Assembly: GCA_958510875.1 (NCBI GenBank)
Contig: OY294070.1
Coordinates: 114,432,703-114,496,702, forward strand
DNA from: Endomychus coccineus
Lineage: Eukaryota; Arthropoda; Insecta; Coleoptera; Endomychidae
Reading direction: 5' to 3'
DNA length: 64,000 bases
Shown here: one piece after another, positions 31,860 through 43,493 of the stretch
Numbering within the stretch: position 1 is the stretch's first letter
Layout of the letters: the number at the start of each line of letters is the position of its first letter
Translations under genes and position numbers: made by a program
Notes under the pieces: generated by a model
The model's database searches: none
Seen by the model: the letters and a program-made list of their open reading frames with translations, nothing else
What the model was told of the DNA's origin: nothing

Positions 31860-33340
31860 CTTACGAAAATTACGATATGTTAGAAAGCTTTATTCAAAGT
31901 AATAACAAATGTGATATTGCTTCTGGAATACATTTCAATCGCTATCCAAAAAAAAACAGCATGAAGAAACTATTTCCAATAGGTTAAATAATCGTATTAA
32001 TTTTGGATCCTTCACCAAGCCAAGACCGAAAAATTACAAAGTTGAAGATGCTGAAGAAACTAATGAAACTGTAATTGGAATGGCAGTTGCAAATCCTTCA
32101 ATTTAAAGTGGTCAGATTGAAACTACATCTGGAATCTCAAGACGTGGAGCTTTCGGAATTATGAAGACACACAAATCAAAGTCTTATACAATCAAGAAAC
32201 AACGTCACCTGCAACCAACTGATATCCAACGACGATTGGAGTTTCTTATATGGTATAGTCAAAAATGTGCACTAGATCATTGCTCTCTAAAAATGTAGTT
32301 TGGAGCCCACATTGGCAGTGCAGAAATTCTCAACAGGCATAATGAGCACTATTGGGCTGACACGAACCCTCACCTGAAGGGGAACCTATAATGTTCAAAG
32401 AACATCTTGCGAGCCAGCAGTGGAATGTAGGGAGAGGAAATAGGCATTCGTATTTTCTTGAAGGTTTGGAGATTACAGGCATAGGGAAAGACCTCACTAT
32501 GTAAAGAGTTTCACACCTTCGCTATTCGTTAAAAAAATTAAGTCTGGTAGGGACAAATCCGGCAGATTTCTTATGAACACCGACCGTGGGAATATCTATA
32601 GAAAAAGGAGAGATCTAACACTTTTCTACGATGTTCTAGAGACGTCGATGAACTCGTAACTGTGACATCATCAGTCAAACGAATGGCTCTCTTCTGGATA
32701 GAATTCAAGAGCTTCAGCGTATGTTTGGGAGCCAAACGCCAAACATGTGAATGGTACATTGTGCTTTGTAGATTATGGGAATCTGTTGGGATGTAAAGTA
32801 GCTCTTGGCACGGAATAGGAAACCAAGTTTTTGTGAAGCGGCTTTTGTAATGGACCTCACGTGATAATCCCATGGTGGTGATCCCGAGCATTGTTATGGA
32901 AGACTTCATAGGAATAGTTGTACCTGACATCATCATATTGGGGATTGTGGGATCTGTCTTCCCGGAGAAGACGCAATCATGTTTTAACATAACACATAGA
33001 TAAAGAAAATCTTAATATCTAAGGGTACTGCAAAATCTTAAATCAGAAAATTATTGAGGATTTTATGGACAATCTACCCTTGAGGCAAGCAATCTGTTCT
33101 TCCAACAAGATGGTGCATCCCCTCATAATATCAGGACCGCTTCAGAATTATTGAATATGAATTTTTGAAATGACTGGATGGGAAGTAGCGAACCAGTGAT
33201 GTGGACACCACAATCACCCGACCTGACGCAAGTGGATATACAGGAGAAGCAGTAACGACATGAATGAACTTAGACAAAATATTATAGACTGTAAACTCTG
33301 TTTCGAATCTTCATGTATATAATACAGCTCAGAGTGTAAT
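31860..33340 (+). mobile_element. DD41D-type element interrupted by a jockey-like LINE
   Basis: The N-terminal half (about 31955-32375) reads RLNNRINFGSFTKPRPKNYK, then ETVIGMAVANPSI and GISRRGAFGIMKTHKSKSY, then DIQRRLEFLIWYSQKC and NRHNEHYWADTNPHL. This is the helix-turn-helix region and first catalytic block of the large-arthropod Tc1/mariner group. The C-terminal half (about 33045-33260) reads NLFFQQDGASPHNIRTASEL, then WMGSSEPVMWTPQSPDLTQV and D. The Asp-to-Asp distance is again 41 (counting one stop codon as a residue). A jockey-like LINE (32376-32995, minus) splits the halves. Several stops inactivate it, and terminal repeats were not resolved. Confidence 0.65.
32376..32995 (-). mobile_element. 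Jockey-like LINE inserted in a DD41D element (copy 4)
   Basis: The frame 32990-32571 includes GKTDPTIPNMMMSGTTIPMK, YHSHVWRLAPKHTLKLLNSI, QKRAIRLTDDVTVT and RRKVLDLSFFYRYSHGRCS, the RT thumb and C-terminal part of this LINE family. A short deletion separates the LYIPTDSHNL section. The 3' end lies at about 32376, directly against the transposase phrase NRHNEHYWADTNPHL, so the LINE interrupted that gene. Confidence 0.7.
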
Positions 33341-33494
33341 AAAGAGTTGTTATTTATGTATCAAACATAACGGACATCAAATTGAACATTTACTTCAATT
33401 TGTATTCCTATTTTGTAGTAAAATATTATGAAATTAGACATGATATCTGATTTTTTGATCTTGGCTTGTTGAAGGATCCACTATCAATAAGATT

Positions 33495-33800
33495 TCCTTT
33501 TAACCTATTCATCATCATCGTCGTTTGAGGAAAGAGGGCATAGCCCCCGAATGTACTTAGGTCACTTATCCGGGTCCATTGTGCGTCCCGTGGACAGAAG
33601 CCTATTATATTCTAGCAGGTTTGTGGCCCGCTAGAAACTCAGAATATTGCAGTGCTGGCTTCCATATGTTCTTCTGAGAGCAGTTTTGATTCTTCGAAGT
33701 ATCGGTGCCCCGCATTAGCATGGGCATTCCAACAGGATGTGAGAGACAGTTTCTTCCGCCTCTCTGCATTTCCTACGTGTTGGGTCATCTACCATGTACA
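33495..33800 (-). mobile_element. LINE 3' end with Cys/His motif and (GAT)n tail (LOA/I-like)
   Basis: The minus strand reads KCREAEETVSHILLECP (about 33770-33718), the terminal CxxC...H...C region of I/LOA/R1-type LINEs with the first Cys changed to Thr. Stops follow, and the tail has the bases seen in two other copies (TATAATAGGCTTCTGTCCAC; GCACAATGGACCCGGATAAG) before ending in (GAT)n at 33511-33520. It belongs to the same family as the inserts at 18031-18191 and 38505-38655. Confidence 0.6.
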
Positions 33801-33804
33801 TGAA

Positions 33805-34045
33805 GATACAGATGAAGCCTACATCAGTAGTGCAGAAATTTTCAAGAGGCATTATGAGCACTATCAGTCTGATATGAACCCTCATGGTATTTTTTCTTCA
33901 TATTTTGACTACACTGAAGGGAAACCTCTAATGTTCGAAAAACACCGTGTGAGCCAGCAGTGGAATCTAGGAAGAGGAGATAGACATTCGTATTTTTTTG
34001 AAGGTTTGGAGGTTATAGGCATAGGGAAAGACCTCATCAGGTAAC
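33805..34045. mobile_element. Duplicate of the DD41D / jockey-like junction
   Basis: Plus-strand SSAEIFKRHYEHYQSDMNPH (33825-33885) is the same transposase phrase as GSAEILNRHNEHYWADTNPH at 32310-32370. It is followed directly by the 3' end of the same jockey-like family (33885-34045, minus orientation), here with about 30 extra LINE 3' bases that copy 4 lacks. The transposon part and LINE part join at the same point in both places, so the chimera was duplicated after the LINE inserted. Confidence 0.6.
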
Positions 34046-35570
34046 TGTACTTCCTATTTTTCTAATTTAACGTACACATCGAGAACAGAAATGTTAATAC
34101 AACACCGATTTCTAAACATTACATTTTAGAAAATAAGAATTCGTAAGAATATTTTCTTTGTTTTTCCGAAAATGATATTTTTCAATTTTTTAATTATCGA
34201 ATTCGTAAACAGCGACCACAAAAACCCTTATAAGGACTTATCACACGATAATTTCAATGACGTGGACAGATTTTCTTTCCAGGTTTTCCACAGTTTTTCG
34301 GAAATTTACCGAGTTTTGGTCTACTTTGAATCGAAATACGCGACTGCCAACATATTTCATGTTTAAAACGATAATCGCGTGAAAAAATAGCAATTTTGTA
34401 TGAGAAATACAAAATTTTCAGCCCATTGAATGAGTTTTCTGGGAAAATGACCTCGGATTCATGTTCAGCGATGCAGGAAACTAGTTTTGTATGAATTTTA
34501 TGTTATCTTGATAAAAAGGGTGAAAATAGGCTTAATTCAGCGTTATGGAGGTGAATGAGAGGTCGTGTCCACTTAGCTCTACCCTTACGAATAATTCTAA
34601 TCGGCCACAGAATATCATGCAAAAAGAATTTGATTTTTTTTAGAAAGTTCCCCAGCTTGTCAACTGGACTAAGTTACCGAGTTACCCTATAAAAATATCA
34701 AAGTTTGTCCAATCCCTGTACGTTACCGTCATGATATATTATGGCTTCCATAGTAGAGACAGACAGTCAAACCTGTAGCTATGCGGCAGTAAATTAAAAG
34801 CTTCGTGAAAGGAACGTATCTCATATTCTCCAACAAAAACCGCAACTCCCTTGATGTTTTCGCGATATCGTATAAAATGCGATGGCGTTTACAGTATTCT
34901 CGAGACACTGGACAAGATTACGACGTGTTTTTATTATATTTCAAAGGAAAAGAGAGCGACTGAGATTCTACGTGCCGTGGATTTTAACATCGAATTAGGT
35001 CGGAGTTTACACGTAAGTGCGTATTCAGTGGGATGATCCCACGAATATGTGACCTTTCACTTCTCCTCTATTTAGATCTGGTCTTACAAAGATACATCCA
35101 CGAAATGCCTGAATTCATCACCCTTCTGGTTAATGTTTCCACACATCTTTTCACTTTGTGTCTGAAAACTTCGTTAGTTTGGAATATACCATCCATATAC
35201 CTCCAGGTTATAGTACAGGGGTGAACTTCGGTTTACTAGAAATCTGTTGCAGAAGAAAACCGGTACATCGCAATTTTAGACCCTCAACCGAATCTATTGG
35301 TACCAGTTTTCTTTTGCGGGAATGCATTGTTGCCAAGTTATGGAATATGGAAAGCATTGGGATAAGATTTATAAATATTTAGGTTAAAGGAGGTGTAATT
35401 TTCGTGCCACCGCTGGTTCAAACGCTGTTGTTCGAAAATTATAGCTTTTCCTCTCTTGAAGCCGAAGGAAAAAAAGAATCACTTAATCTACTGTGTGAAC
35501 TGAGAAAATGCTGGAGCTACTATCACCTAGTGTTCAATAAATAGTATCTTCAACAATAAGAACCTGACAG
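34046..35570. other. No recognised feature
   Basis: Small frames (34172-34366, 34851-35036, 35033-35224, 35158-35382) carry no recognised domain. The sequence is AT-rich with no tandem repeats until the satellite at 35575. Confidence 0.35.
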
Positions 35571-35574
35571 AATC

Positions 35575-37930
35575 CGTATGAGAAATGGCTCACTGTCAGA
35601 CTCTCTGAAACTTCAGTTTCTGGTAGTTCTTGGAAAGCAAAGAATGTCTCCATGGGCGCCAAGTCCTAAATATTCATGGTTTCAAGATATATCTCTCTGA
35701 AGTATAGCTTCTCGTGCATTTTGTACTAACATTCAGCTTGTGTAATCTTGTATTTATTCATGTCTGGAAACGGCGCTCTGTCAGACCCTCTGAAACTTCA
35801 AATTCTGGTGGTTCTTGGGAAGCAAAGAATGTCTCTATGGGCACCAAGTCCTAAATATTCATGGTTTCAAGATATATCTCTCTGAAGTGTGGTTTCTCGA
35901 GCTTTTTGTACTAGCATTCAGCTTGTGTATTCTTGTATCTCTTCATGTCTGGAAGCGGCACTATGTCAGACTCTCTGGAACTTTGAATTTTGGTAATTCT
36001 TGGAGAACAAAGAATTTCTTCATGGGCACCAAGTCATAAATATTCATGGTTTCAAGATATATCTCTCTGAAGTGTAGCTTCTCGTGCATTTTGTACTAAC
36101 ATTCAGCTTGTGTAATCTTGTATTTATTCATGTCTGGAAACTGCGCTCTGTCAGACCCTCTGGAACTTCAAATTCTGGTAGTTCTTGGAAAGCAAAGAAT
36201 GTCTCTATGGGCGCCAAGTCCTAAATATTCTTGGTTTCAAGATATATCTCTCTGGAGTATAGCTTCTCGTGCATTTTGTACTTGCATTCATCTAGTGTAA
36301 TTCTGTGTTTCTTCATGTCTGGAAACGGCACTCTGTCAGACTCTCTGAAACTTCAGTTCCTGGTAGTTCTTGGAAAGCAAAGAATGTCTCCATGGGCGCC
36401 AAGTCCTAAATATTCATGGTTTCAAGATATCTCTCTGAATTGTAGCTTCTCGTGCATTTTGTACTAACATTCAGCTTGTGTGATCTTGTATTTATTCATG
36501 TCCGGAAACGGCGCTCTGTCAGACCCTCTGGAACTTCAGATTCTGGTAGTTCTTGGAAAGCAAAGAATGTCTCTATGGGCGCCAAGTCCTAAATATTCAT
36601 GGTTTCAAGATATATCACTCTGAAGTGTGGTTTCTCGAGCATTTTGTACTAGCATTCAGCTTGTGTATTCTTGTATCTCTTCATGTCTGGAAGCGTTACT
36701 CTGTCAGACTCTCTTGGAACTTTGAATTTTGGTAATTCTTGGAGAACAAAGAATGTCTTCATGGGCGCCAAGTCATAAATATTCATGGTTTCAAGATATA
36801 TCTCTCTGAAGTGTAGCTTCTCGTGCATTTTGTACTAACATTCAGCTTGTGTAATCTTGTATTTATTCATGTCTGGAAACGGCGCTCTGTCAGACCCTCT
36901 GAAACTTCAAATTCTGGTGGTTCTTGGAAAGCAAAGAATGTCTCTATGGGCGCCGAATCCTAAATATTCATGGTTTCAAGATATATCTCTCTGAAGTGTG
37001 GTTTCTCGAGCATTTTGTACTAGCATTCAGCTTGTGTATTCTTGTATCTCTTCATGTCTGGAAGCGGCACTCTGTCAGACTCTCAGGAACTTTGAATTTT
37101 GGTAATTCTTGGAGAACAAAGAATGTCTTCATGGGCGCCAAGTCATAAATATTCATGGTTTCAAGATAGTGTTTCTGAAGTGTAGCTTCTTGTGCATTTT
37201 GTACTAACATTCAGCTTGTGTAATCTTGTATTTATTCATGTCTGGAAACGGCGCTCTGTCAGACCCTCTGGAACTTCAAATTCTGGTAGTTCTTGGAAAG
37301 CAAAGAATGTCTCTATGGGCGCCAAGCCCTAAATATTCTTGGTTTCAAGATATATCTCTCTGGAGTATAGCTTCTCGTACATTTTGTACTTGCATTCATC
37401 TAGTGTAATTCTGTATTTCTTCATGTCTGGAAAGGGCACTCTGTCAGACTCTGTGGAACTTCAAATTCTGGTAGTTCTTGGGGAGCAAAGAATGTCTCCA
37501 CGGGCGCCAAGTCCTTAGTATTCATGGCTTCGAGATATATTTCTCTGAAGTATAGCTTCTCGTGCATTTTGTACTAGCATTCAGCTAGTGTTATCTTGTA
37601 TTTGTTCATGTCTGAAAACGACACTCTGTCAGACTCTCTGGAACTTCAAATTCTGGTAGTTCTTGGAAGGCGAAGAATGTCTTCATGAGCGCCAAGTCCT
37701 AAATATTCATGGTTTCAACATATATATCTCTGAAGTGTAGCTTCTCGTGCATTTTGTACTGCATTCAGCTAGTGTAATCTTGTATTTATTCATGCCTGGA
37801 AACGGCGCTCTGTCAGACTCTCTAGAACTTCAAATTCTGTTAGTTCCTAATGAGTCATTTAAAAGTCTCCATGGGCGTCAAGATCCAAACATTTATAGTT
37901 TTCTATACCTCTCTGAATTGAGGCTTGTTA
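35575..37930. repeat. Satellite array: 13 units of about 185 bp with higher-order structure
   Basis: The anchor CTGTCAGA occurs at 35593, 35778, 35963 (ATGTCAGA), 36148, 36333, 36516, 36701, 36887, 37072, 37256, 37441, 37626 and 37810. Steps are 183-186 bp, mostly exactly 185. Units carry AAATATTCATGGTTTCAAGA and a CGTGCATTTTGTACT box. Variants are not random: the three-unit series starting at 35778, 35963 and 36148 recurs at 36887, 37072 and 37256 (shift 1108-1109 bp, six units) with shared private changes such as TATTCTTGG and TTGCATTCATCTAG. The first and last units are partly degenerate. The open frames inside are by-products; 185 is not a multiple of three. Confidence 0.9.
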
Positions 37931-38504
37931 TATCTGGAGGAATTATGAAGATATCTTGACATAAAAACATATTTATTCAGAGGAGGCTCTAAAGAAGCTA
38001 GGGGGAACCCCCGTGGAGTGCCAAAGACGCCACCTTTCATTAATACATTTTCCTTCATTCAGGACCTAGAACATTTTGGCGACTCTTCAAATAAATGATT
38101 CCATGTTAGAATATCTTTATAAAGCTCCCGATGTAACAAGCCGCACTTGTGCAACTTTGACCTTTCCCCTTTCGCAATGCCAAACATGAAACGGTTTTCC
38201 GGGAGGTGCTCTTGAATAGAACTCGCCATTGTGGTTCATCTCTACGGATCTACAATTTGATGTCAATGTTGTAATCAGAAGTGTTAAAATAATTTGAAGT
38301 GGGTTATAGGAGCCGTCATCATATCTCTTCATACTTATCATTTGCGCCCATATTAAGCAAATGAAATCCAACCAGTTGTGTGACTAATCGTAACTATATG
38401 GGCTGCTCTACTCTAATTATCCACGTGTCAATCGTGAAAACAGATATACCCTACTATACAAGTCGTCCAACACCGACTCTCATTAGGACTACATCGATAT
38501 GTCA
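37931..38504 (-). other. Possible orphan exon (38250-38117) in otherwise unassigned DNA
   Basis: A minus-strand frame 38371-38117 (84 codons) has a hydrophobic stretch (LQIILTLLITTLTS) then VEMNHNGEFYSRAPPGKPFH and VWHCERGKVKVAQ. It could be a signal-peptide exon, or an exon starting after TTGTAG at about 38251. No domain is recognised and no partner exon was found. The rest of the interval shows nothing. Confidence 0.2.
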
Positions 38505-38655
38505 CACTGCTTCCAGAGGAACTTATAGAAGCCACCGTGAACAGGTTTCTGGCGGGCAACAAAATTGCTGGAAAACAATAGGCTTCTGATCGAGGGGTGC
38601 ACAATGAGCCCATTCTAGCGGCCTCAGCCCTTTATTGATGATGATGGTGACTAAT
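38505..38655 (+). mobile_element. LINE 3' tail with (GAT)n end (third copy)
   Basis: TTTCTGGCGGGCAACAAAAT, then AATAGGCTTCTGATC and CCCTTTATTGATGATGATGG match, on the opposite strand, the tail of the copy at 33.5 kb. It is strongly 5'-truncated, without a coding domain, and its target duplication is unresolved. Confidence 0.55.
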
Positions 38656-39387
38656 ATAAGACAGTACAATAGTACGCGGTGAGAAAAACAGTTCTAATCT
38701 TATTCTAATGATTTAAATGTATTGAACTAAAAGTATTCCGAAGAATTAAATAGTTCTTTCAATAGACTTTGAACATCCAGAATTGTGTGCGTTCAGTGGA
38801 GCTTTTCATATTAAGAGAAATGGAATGTTGGATGATGCGTCATTTCACCTTAATTCCTACGCTTCGATTCCGATGTATCTCGATATTTCGCAACATCAGA
38901 TCAGTATATCATTAGACGGATTGGCAATATCACCATTGTTTACACACGAATGGTTGCAAGATGGAAATAAATGCATATCATAGGGGTAAATCATGGTGTT
39001 GCAAAATTCATGGCATCATCCTGTTTAGCATAATTTTTAAAGGTAAGTATTACATCGACTTTATTACGTCAATTTTTGTTTTGTAGTATTCGGAATTTAT
39101 AATTAATGGTAACCACCGAAGCTGAAAGGTTAAATTATTCTGTTCGATCCGCTGACTACAACAGACCATGCCATTCGTCAGGCCTATCTGAAGTCTGTTT
39201 TCTTCCAATGAATAAAACATTTGTTATCTTTACCAGGTTTGTGTTATTGGTGACACTTCTATCTTAATGAGAATAGGAACGTTATAATAATTTTTATCAT
39301 ATTTATTCATTTATTTACATCATCTAACAGTTACAACCAATTACAGCATGAGAGTTCAACTTCTATTATTTTAATATAACACAATAA
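38656..39387 (+). other. Possible orphan exon (38761-38983) in unassigned DNA
   Basis: After a possible acceptor (TTCAATAG, about 38767) the plus frame reads FEHPELCAFSGAFHIKRNGM and on to SISLDGLAISPLFTHEWLQD, ending in a stop at 38983. The composition resembles real protein but I recognise no family. No donor or partner exon was found. The rest of the interval is AT-rich spacer. Confidence 0.2.
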
Positions 39388-40639
39388 TACGAGGACAAGC
39401 TGAAAAGTCCCTGAAAAATAAAACAGAATGATGGCGCCACAATCGAAATTCCCATGTGACATTTATGATGTACCATCTTGAACTAGAACGCGATAAAATT
39501 TTCAGACTGATATCATTCAGTTCTGTTTTGACACTCATCGAAAGCAAGCAACCCTGAGGATTCTTGTGAACATGAAAAAAAGTGAATTCCTCGTCTTGAT
39601 TATACATAATTGCTTGGGTGGAAAAACAAACGCAAACAAAATCATTGCTTGCTTAACATTATGGGGACTCTTCAACATCAATTTGAACGATTCACTAGTG
39701 ATTCACTGACTTTCGTTGAGGTAGTATGATCAAAAAGGACGCCGAACGTTCTGGTCGTCCAATTGAGGTTACAACATCAGAAATTGTCGATAAAATTCAT
39801 GATATGATATTGGACGATCATCGAGTTAAGGTGCACGAGATAGCTGAGGCTATGGGCATCTCAACCAAATGGATACCGAACATTTTACATTAGTTTTCGA
39901 ATATGAGAAAGCTATTTGCCAGATGGGTGCCGCTCTCTGGTGACAACCAACACGACCGTGTAACAACTTCAAAGGATTGTTTGTCGATGGTCAAGCGTGA
40001 TACTCCTTTTTGCGCCGTTCCGTAACTGTGGATGGAACATGGATCCATCATAACATACCAGAGACCAAAGAACTGTCAAAATATTGGACCTCTCCAGTGG
40101 TTTCATCGGCCAACAAAGTCATGGCGACAGTTTTTCGAGATGCTCACGATATCGTCAATATTTATCACTTTGAAAAGGGCAAAACTATCTCCGGCGTTTA
40201 CTATCCAGAGCTGTTGGATCGATTCGACGCAAAAACAACCGTATTTAGCGAAGAAAAAAGTGCTCTTTCACCAGGACAACGCACCGGCGCACTTGTCCGC
40301 AGTCGCAATGGCAAAATTGTATGAATTGTGCTACGAATTGATTCATTTTCCACCATATTCTCCAGATTTGGTCCCCCGAGTTATTTATCTATTCTCAAAC
40401 TTGAAGAAATGGCTCGGCGGAAACAAATTTGACTCCAACGATGAGGTCATCGCTGAAACAAACGCCTATTTTGAAGGATTTCCGAAATCGTATTATTTGG
40501 AAGGATTCGACAAATTATAGAAATTTTCGGACGAAGTGTAACGGACCACAAGAAGATTATGTTCAGAAATAAAATAAGTTTTGAACAAATAAATCATTTG
40601 TTTCTCAATTTTTCAGGTACTTTTCACCTTGCCCTCGTA
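39388..40639 (+). mobile_element. mariner element, near full length, inactivated
   Basis: 1252 bp. The left end TACGAGGACAAGCTGAAAAG and right end TTTTCACCTTGCCCTCGTA are terminal inverted repeats at TA. The transposase runs through several frames: KKSEFLVLI start region (39570-39605), RVKVHEIAEAMGISTK (39825-39870), RSVTVDGTWIHHNIPETKE with the first Asp kept but the usual VDETWIH changed to VDGTW, SANKVMATVFRDAHDIVNIY, then in a shifted frame LAKKKVLFHQDNAPAH with the second Asp, and FPPYSPDLVPRVIYLFSNLK in which the third catalytic Asp (SDY in relatives; 34 residues after the second) is Val. With two frameshifts or more and the third Asp lost, it is dead. It shares terminal repeats with copies at 8626 and 45853. 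Confidence 0.85.
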
Positions 40640-41000
40640 TCTAGAATAAATGATGAATACACATAAAGACATTGAATAAAATAAGCGAAGAAAGAGCAGA
40701 AAAATATAAAAGGAGAGAAAAAATGCAATATTCACCTTCAAATGCATTATTGTAATGTTAACACATATTTAGCAGCGGAGAGAATTTTGAAATACCAGGG
40801 TCCGGTATATCAAGATAAGAGTTATCATGATGTGATTTGCATCTGGTGAAAAAAGAAATTAACATCCCAAGAATCGCATTTCAATCCAGCATGCTATTAA
40901 CAATTTCACCTGAAAAACCTGTTCAGCTTTGTTGAGGCCTAGTATCAAGACTGACAAATGATGAATCTCGAGAGCAATCCATTTTTTTCTCTCTATGCTA
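40640..41000. other. No recognised feature
   Basis: Spacer between the mariner and a jockey-like LINE. Confidence 0.35.
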
Positions 41001-41940
41001 TGACTACAAGAGAGGAAAACCTATAATGTTTGCAGAACATCATGTGAGCCAGCGGTGGAGTTTTAGGAGAGCAGATAGGCATCAGAATCCTTCTTGAAGG
41101 TTTGGAGGTTATAGGCATGAGGAAAGATCTCACTAGGCATAGAATTGAGAGCTTGAGAATGAAGGGATGAATAGTATGAGCTTGACTAGTCCAGCTGTCT
41201 GGAATTTCTCGTGGTGGAATATCAGAAGAGATTTCGAATGAACACCGATCATGGAAATATCTATAGAAAAGCGAGAGATCGCTTACCTTTCTACCATATC
41301 CTAGAGAGATCAATGAATTCGTGAGTGTGACATCATCAGTCAGACCAAGCTCTCTTCTAGATAGAATTTGGGAGCCAAACATGTGAACAATAAAGTAAAG
41401 TACATTTTCATTTTTAGTCAAGTAACTCATGACACTGAATAGAAAACCAAGTTTTCGTGAAGCGGTATTCGCCATGGACCTAACATGGTCATCCTATGAG
41501 AAGGTGTTGTGGATGGAGATCCCGAGCATGCATATGGAAGAATTCATAATAATTCAAGGAATAGTTGTACCTGACATCATAACATTAGGGATTGTGTGAT
41601 CTGCTTTCCTGGAGAAGATGCAGTTTTGGTTGCATAAAACTCTACTAGATTAACAGATCCCATTTCAAAATCGTAGCCAGATTAAATTAATCGCATCAAC
41701 ATGTCTCTGGCTTCAATGAATGGCATAGGTGCTCTGGATAAGAAAGCGGTATGAAGTGTACTATCATCGAAGCTGTGCACGAGACAGGTGGTCACTTTCA
41801 ACTTATCGTTAATATGGGGCTCAAACGAAGTTGGTGCCAAGACGGATGCCTGGATACCTGTGGAATATTAGAGTTAATAGCCATTGTATCCGAAGATACT
41901 TCGTCAAAGACCACATGGCGTTATCAATCTGAGATCAAAT
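41000..41940 (-). mobile_element. Jockey-like LINE fragment (copy 6)
   Basis: Frame 41475-40993 reads MANTASRKLGFLFSVMSYLT, then VHMFGSQILSRRELGLTDDV and RKVSDLSLFYRYFHDRCSFE, then SDIPPREIPDS, the RT thumb to C-terminal section of the family. The 3' end near 41000 is the shared TATGACTACAAGAGAGGAAA block. Upstream (41480-41940) is the RT region in decayed form (SADDCTL-like sequence is no longer readable). Confidence 0.65.
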
Positions 41941-42085
41941 GTTAGAAGAACACCTACGTCATACACTTCATTAATCTTCTCTGCACATTTTCAAATTTAT
42001 TAATATGAACATGGTAAATGGGATTCCAAATTATAGATGCATACTCAAGCCTGGATCCGACAAAAGAGAAATATAATCACTTATT
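41940..42085 (-). pseudogene. RT thumb fragment of a second LINE family
   Basis: The minus strand reads FVGSRLEYASIIWNPIYHVH, then INKFENVQRRLMKCMT. This is the phrase YAS-IWxPxY...INKxExVQR of jockey/CR1/RTE-type RTs and differs from the jockey-like family next to it (GSAPKHTLKLLNSIQKRAI). Only about 45 codons remain. Confidence 0.6.
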
Positions 42086-43105
42086 GTTGTTTGACTATTC
42101 ACTCAAATCGTATGAGCAGTGTGCATGTGGGTAAAGTTCAAGTGGTAGGCAATGCTAGCGCTTGGAATGACGAGGAGAATGGAAGCGAAGTTTATTTATT
42201 TTTCATCAAAATTAAGCTGATTTTGAGTATTGTGAAATGCTGCAGGTAACAATTTTAAGTGAGATTGTTGTTCATCAATAAGTACGCATTACACCCTTAT
42301 CCACAAAAATACTATTGAAGTAGTGAGGAACTTTCAGCTAGTAGCCATCATCAGTTTTGTTTGTTTACTCTAATGATGGTTACTCCGTAGCTGAAGAGTC
42401 CTCAATACTTTGATACTATTGTTAGTAAATTATTTCGTACTTATTAGTGTTAGAGTGTATCCACGTATCCACAGTTGTGAACTGTTTCAGGGTATGAGTT
42501 TCTTGCTCATTCCATTTTGAGAAATAATGATTTGAGTCAAGCTGAAACAATGATGAGATCTTCCTAGTCGAGAACGATCAGAAACGTCACAAACTCATCG
42601 TTCCAGACAGCTGTTTCACTCTTCTCTTAGGCACATCAGTGTAACCAGCAACTTTGCAACAATACTGAACGATCTCTGATGAAGATAGTCATAACTTGCC
42701 GACAAAATCGTAAAAAGAACAAAAATATTCCATGTCATCTATGAATAGATGTGCCACTAAGAAATGAATAACGTATCACACGGAAGATTTCTCGAACTTG
42801 CGGGGAAGGTGAGACTTCTTGAGTGCACCAGATGACGACACCAATCCAAATCAATTTTCATCTATAATCTTCTTACATCGATTTGGCTTTTTGGCTTGGT
42901 ACTACTGTATTAACACAGGAACTGGAAATGATAATCCACTACTCTTTAATGGTAGAAACAATAACGGCTAAGGTCACCAGGGGAGTATTGTACTTATCAT
43001 CCTGGAACCTGCTACCAGGAAGCGTGATGATTAAACTAGAGAGGAATGGTTTCCATACAATCACAGTCTAAGGTAACAAGGAGACATATCAGTACAATTA
43101 CGGAT
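42086..43105. other. No recognised gene; dispersed repeat near 42290-42420
   Basis: CACCCTTATCCACAAAAATA (42291) recurs near 17588. CTAATGATGGTTACTCCGTA followed by GCTGAAG (42379-42405) looks like a decayed hammerhead/PLE-type motif (CTGATGA, stem, GAAA) with two core changes. No coding region is supported (frame 42883-43071 has no domain). Confidence 0.35.
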
Positions 43106-43425
43106 TGTAAGTCAACGGTGGAATGTTGGGAGAGGAGATACACGTTGGAATTTTTTTGAAAATTTTAAGGTTATGGTCATGAGGAAAGACCTAGCTGGGA
43201 GAATACTTCTAGAACACCGGCATTCAATAGAAAATTTAAGACTGGTAGAAATTTGGTAGATCTTGAGCTGGAATCTCTCGCGGTGGAATATCAGCAGCGG
43301 TAACGGAAATATCTATAGAGAAGATGGAGCTCACCCACCTCTGTCCGATGTTCTAGAGATGACAACGATTTTGTTAGTGTGTCATCAATCAGACAAATAG
43401 CTCTATTTCATCTTATTAACGGCAT
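43105..43425 (-). mobile_element. Jockey-like LINE 3' fragment (copy 7)
   Basis: The plus coordinate shows GGTGGAATGTTGGGAGAGGA, GGTTATGGTCATGAGGAAAG and GATGTTCTAGAGATGACAAC in the order of copies 3, 4 and 6, so the minus strand carries their C-terminal coding plus 3' UTR. It is too decayed for a continuous frame. Confidence 0.55.
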
Positions 43426-43493
43426 TTAGCTCCCTTGCATGCCAGTTTATTTCGCTCGCATGTTGTATGTAAGAAATTGGAGATAGACCCATA

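Noticed and set aside
35815..37408. Repeated 60-78-codon frames with similar proteins
   Set aside because: They arise from the 185-bp satellite; the unit is not a multiple of three, so each frame ends in the next unit.
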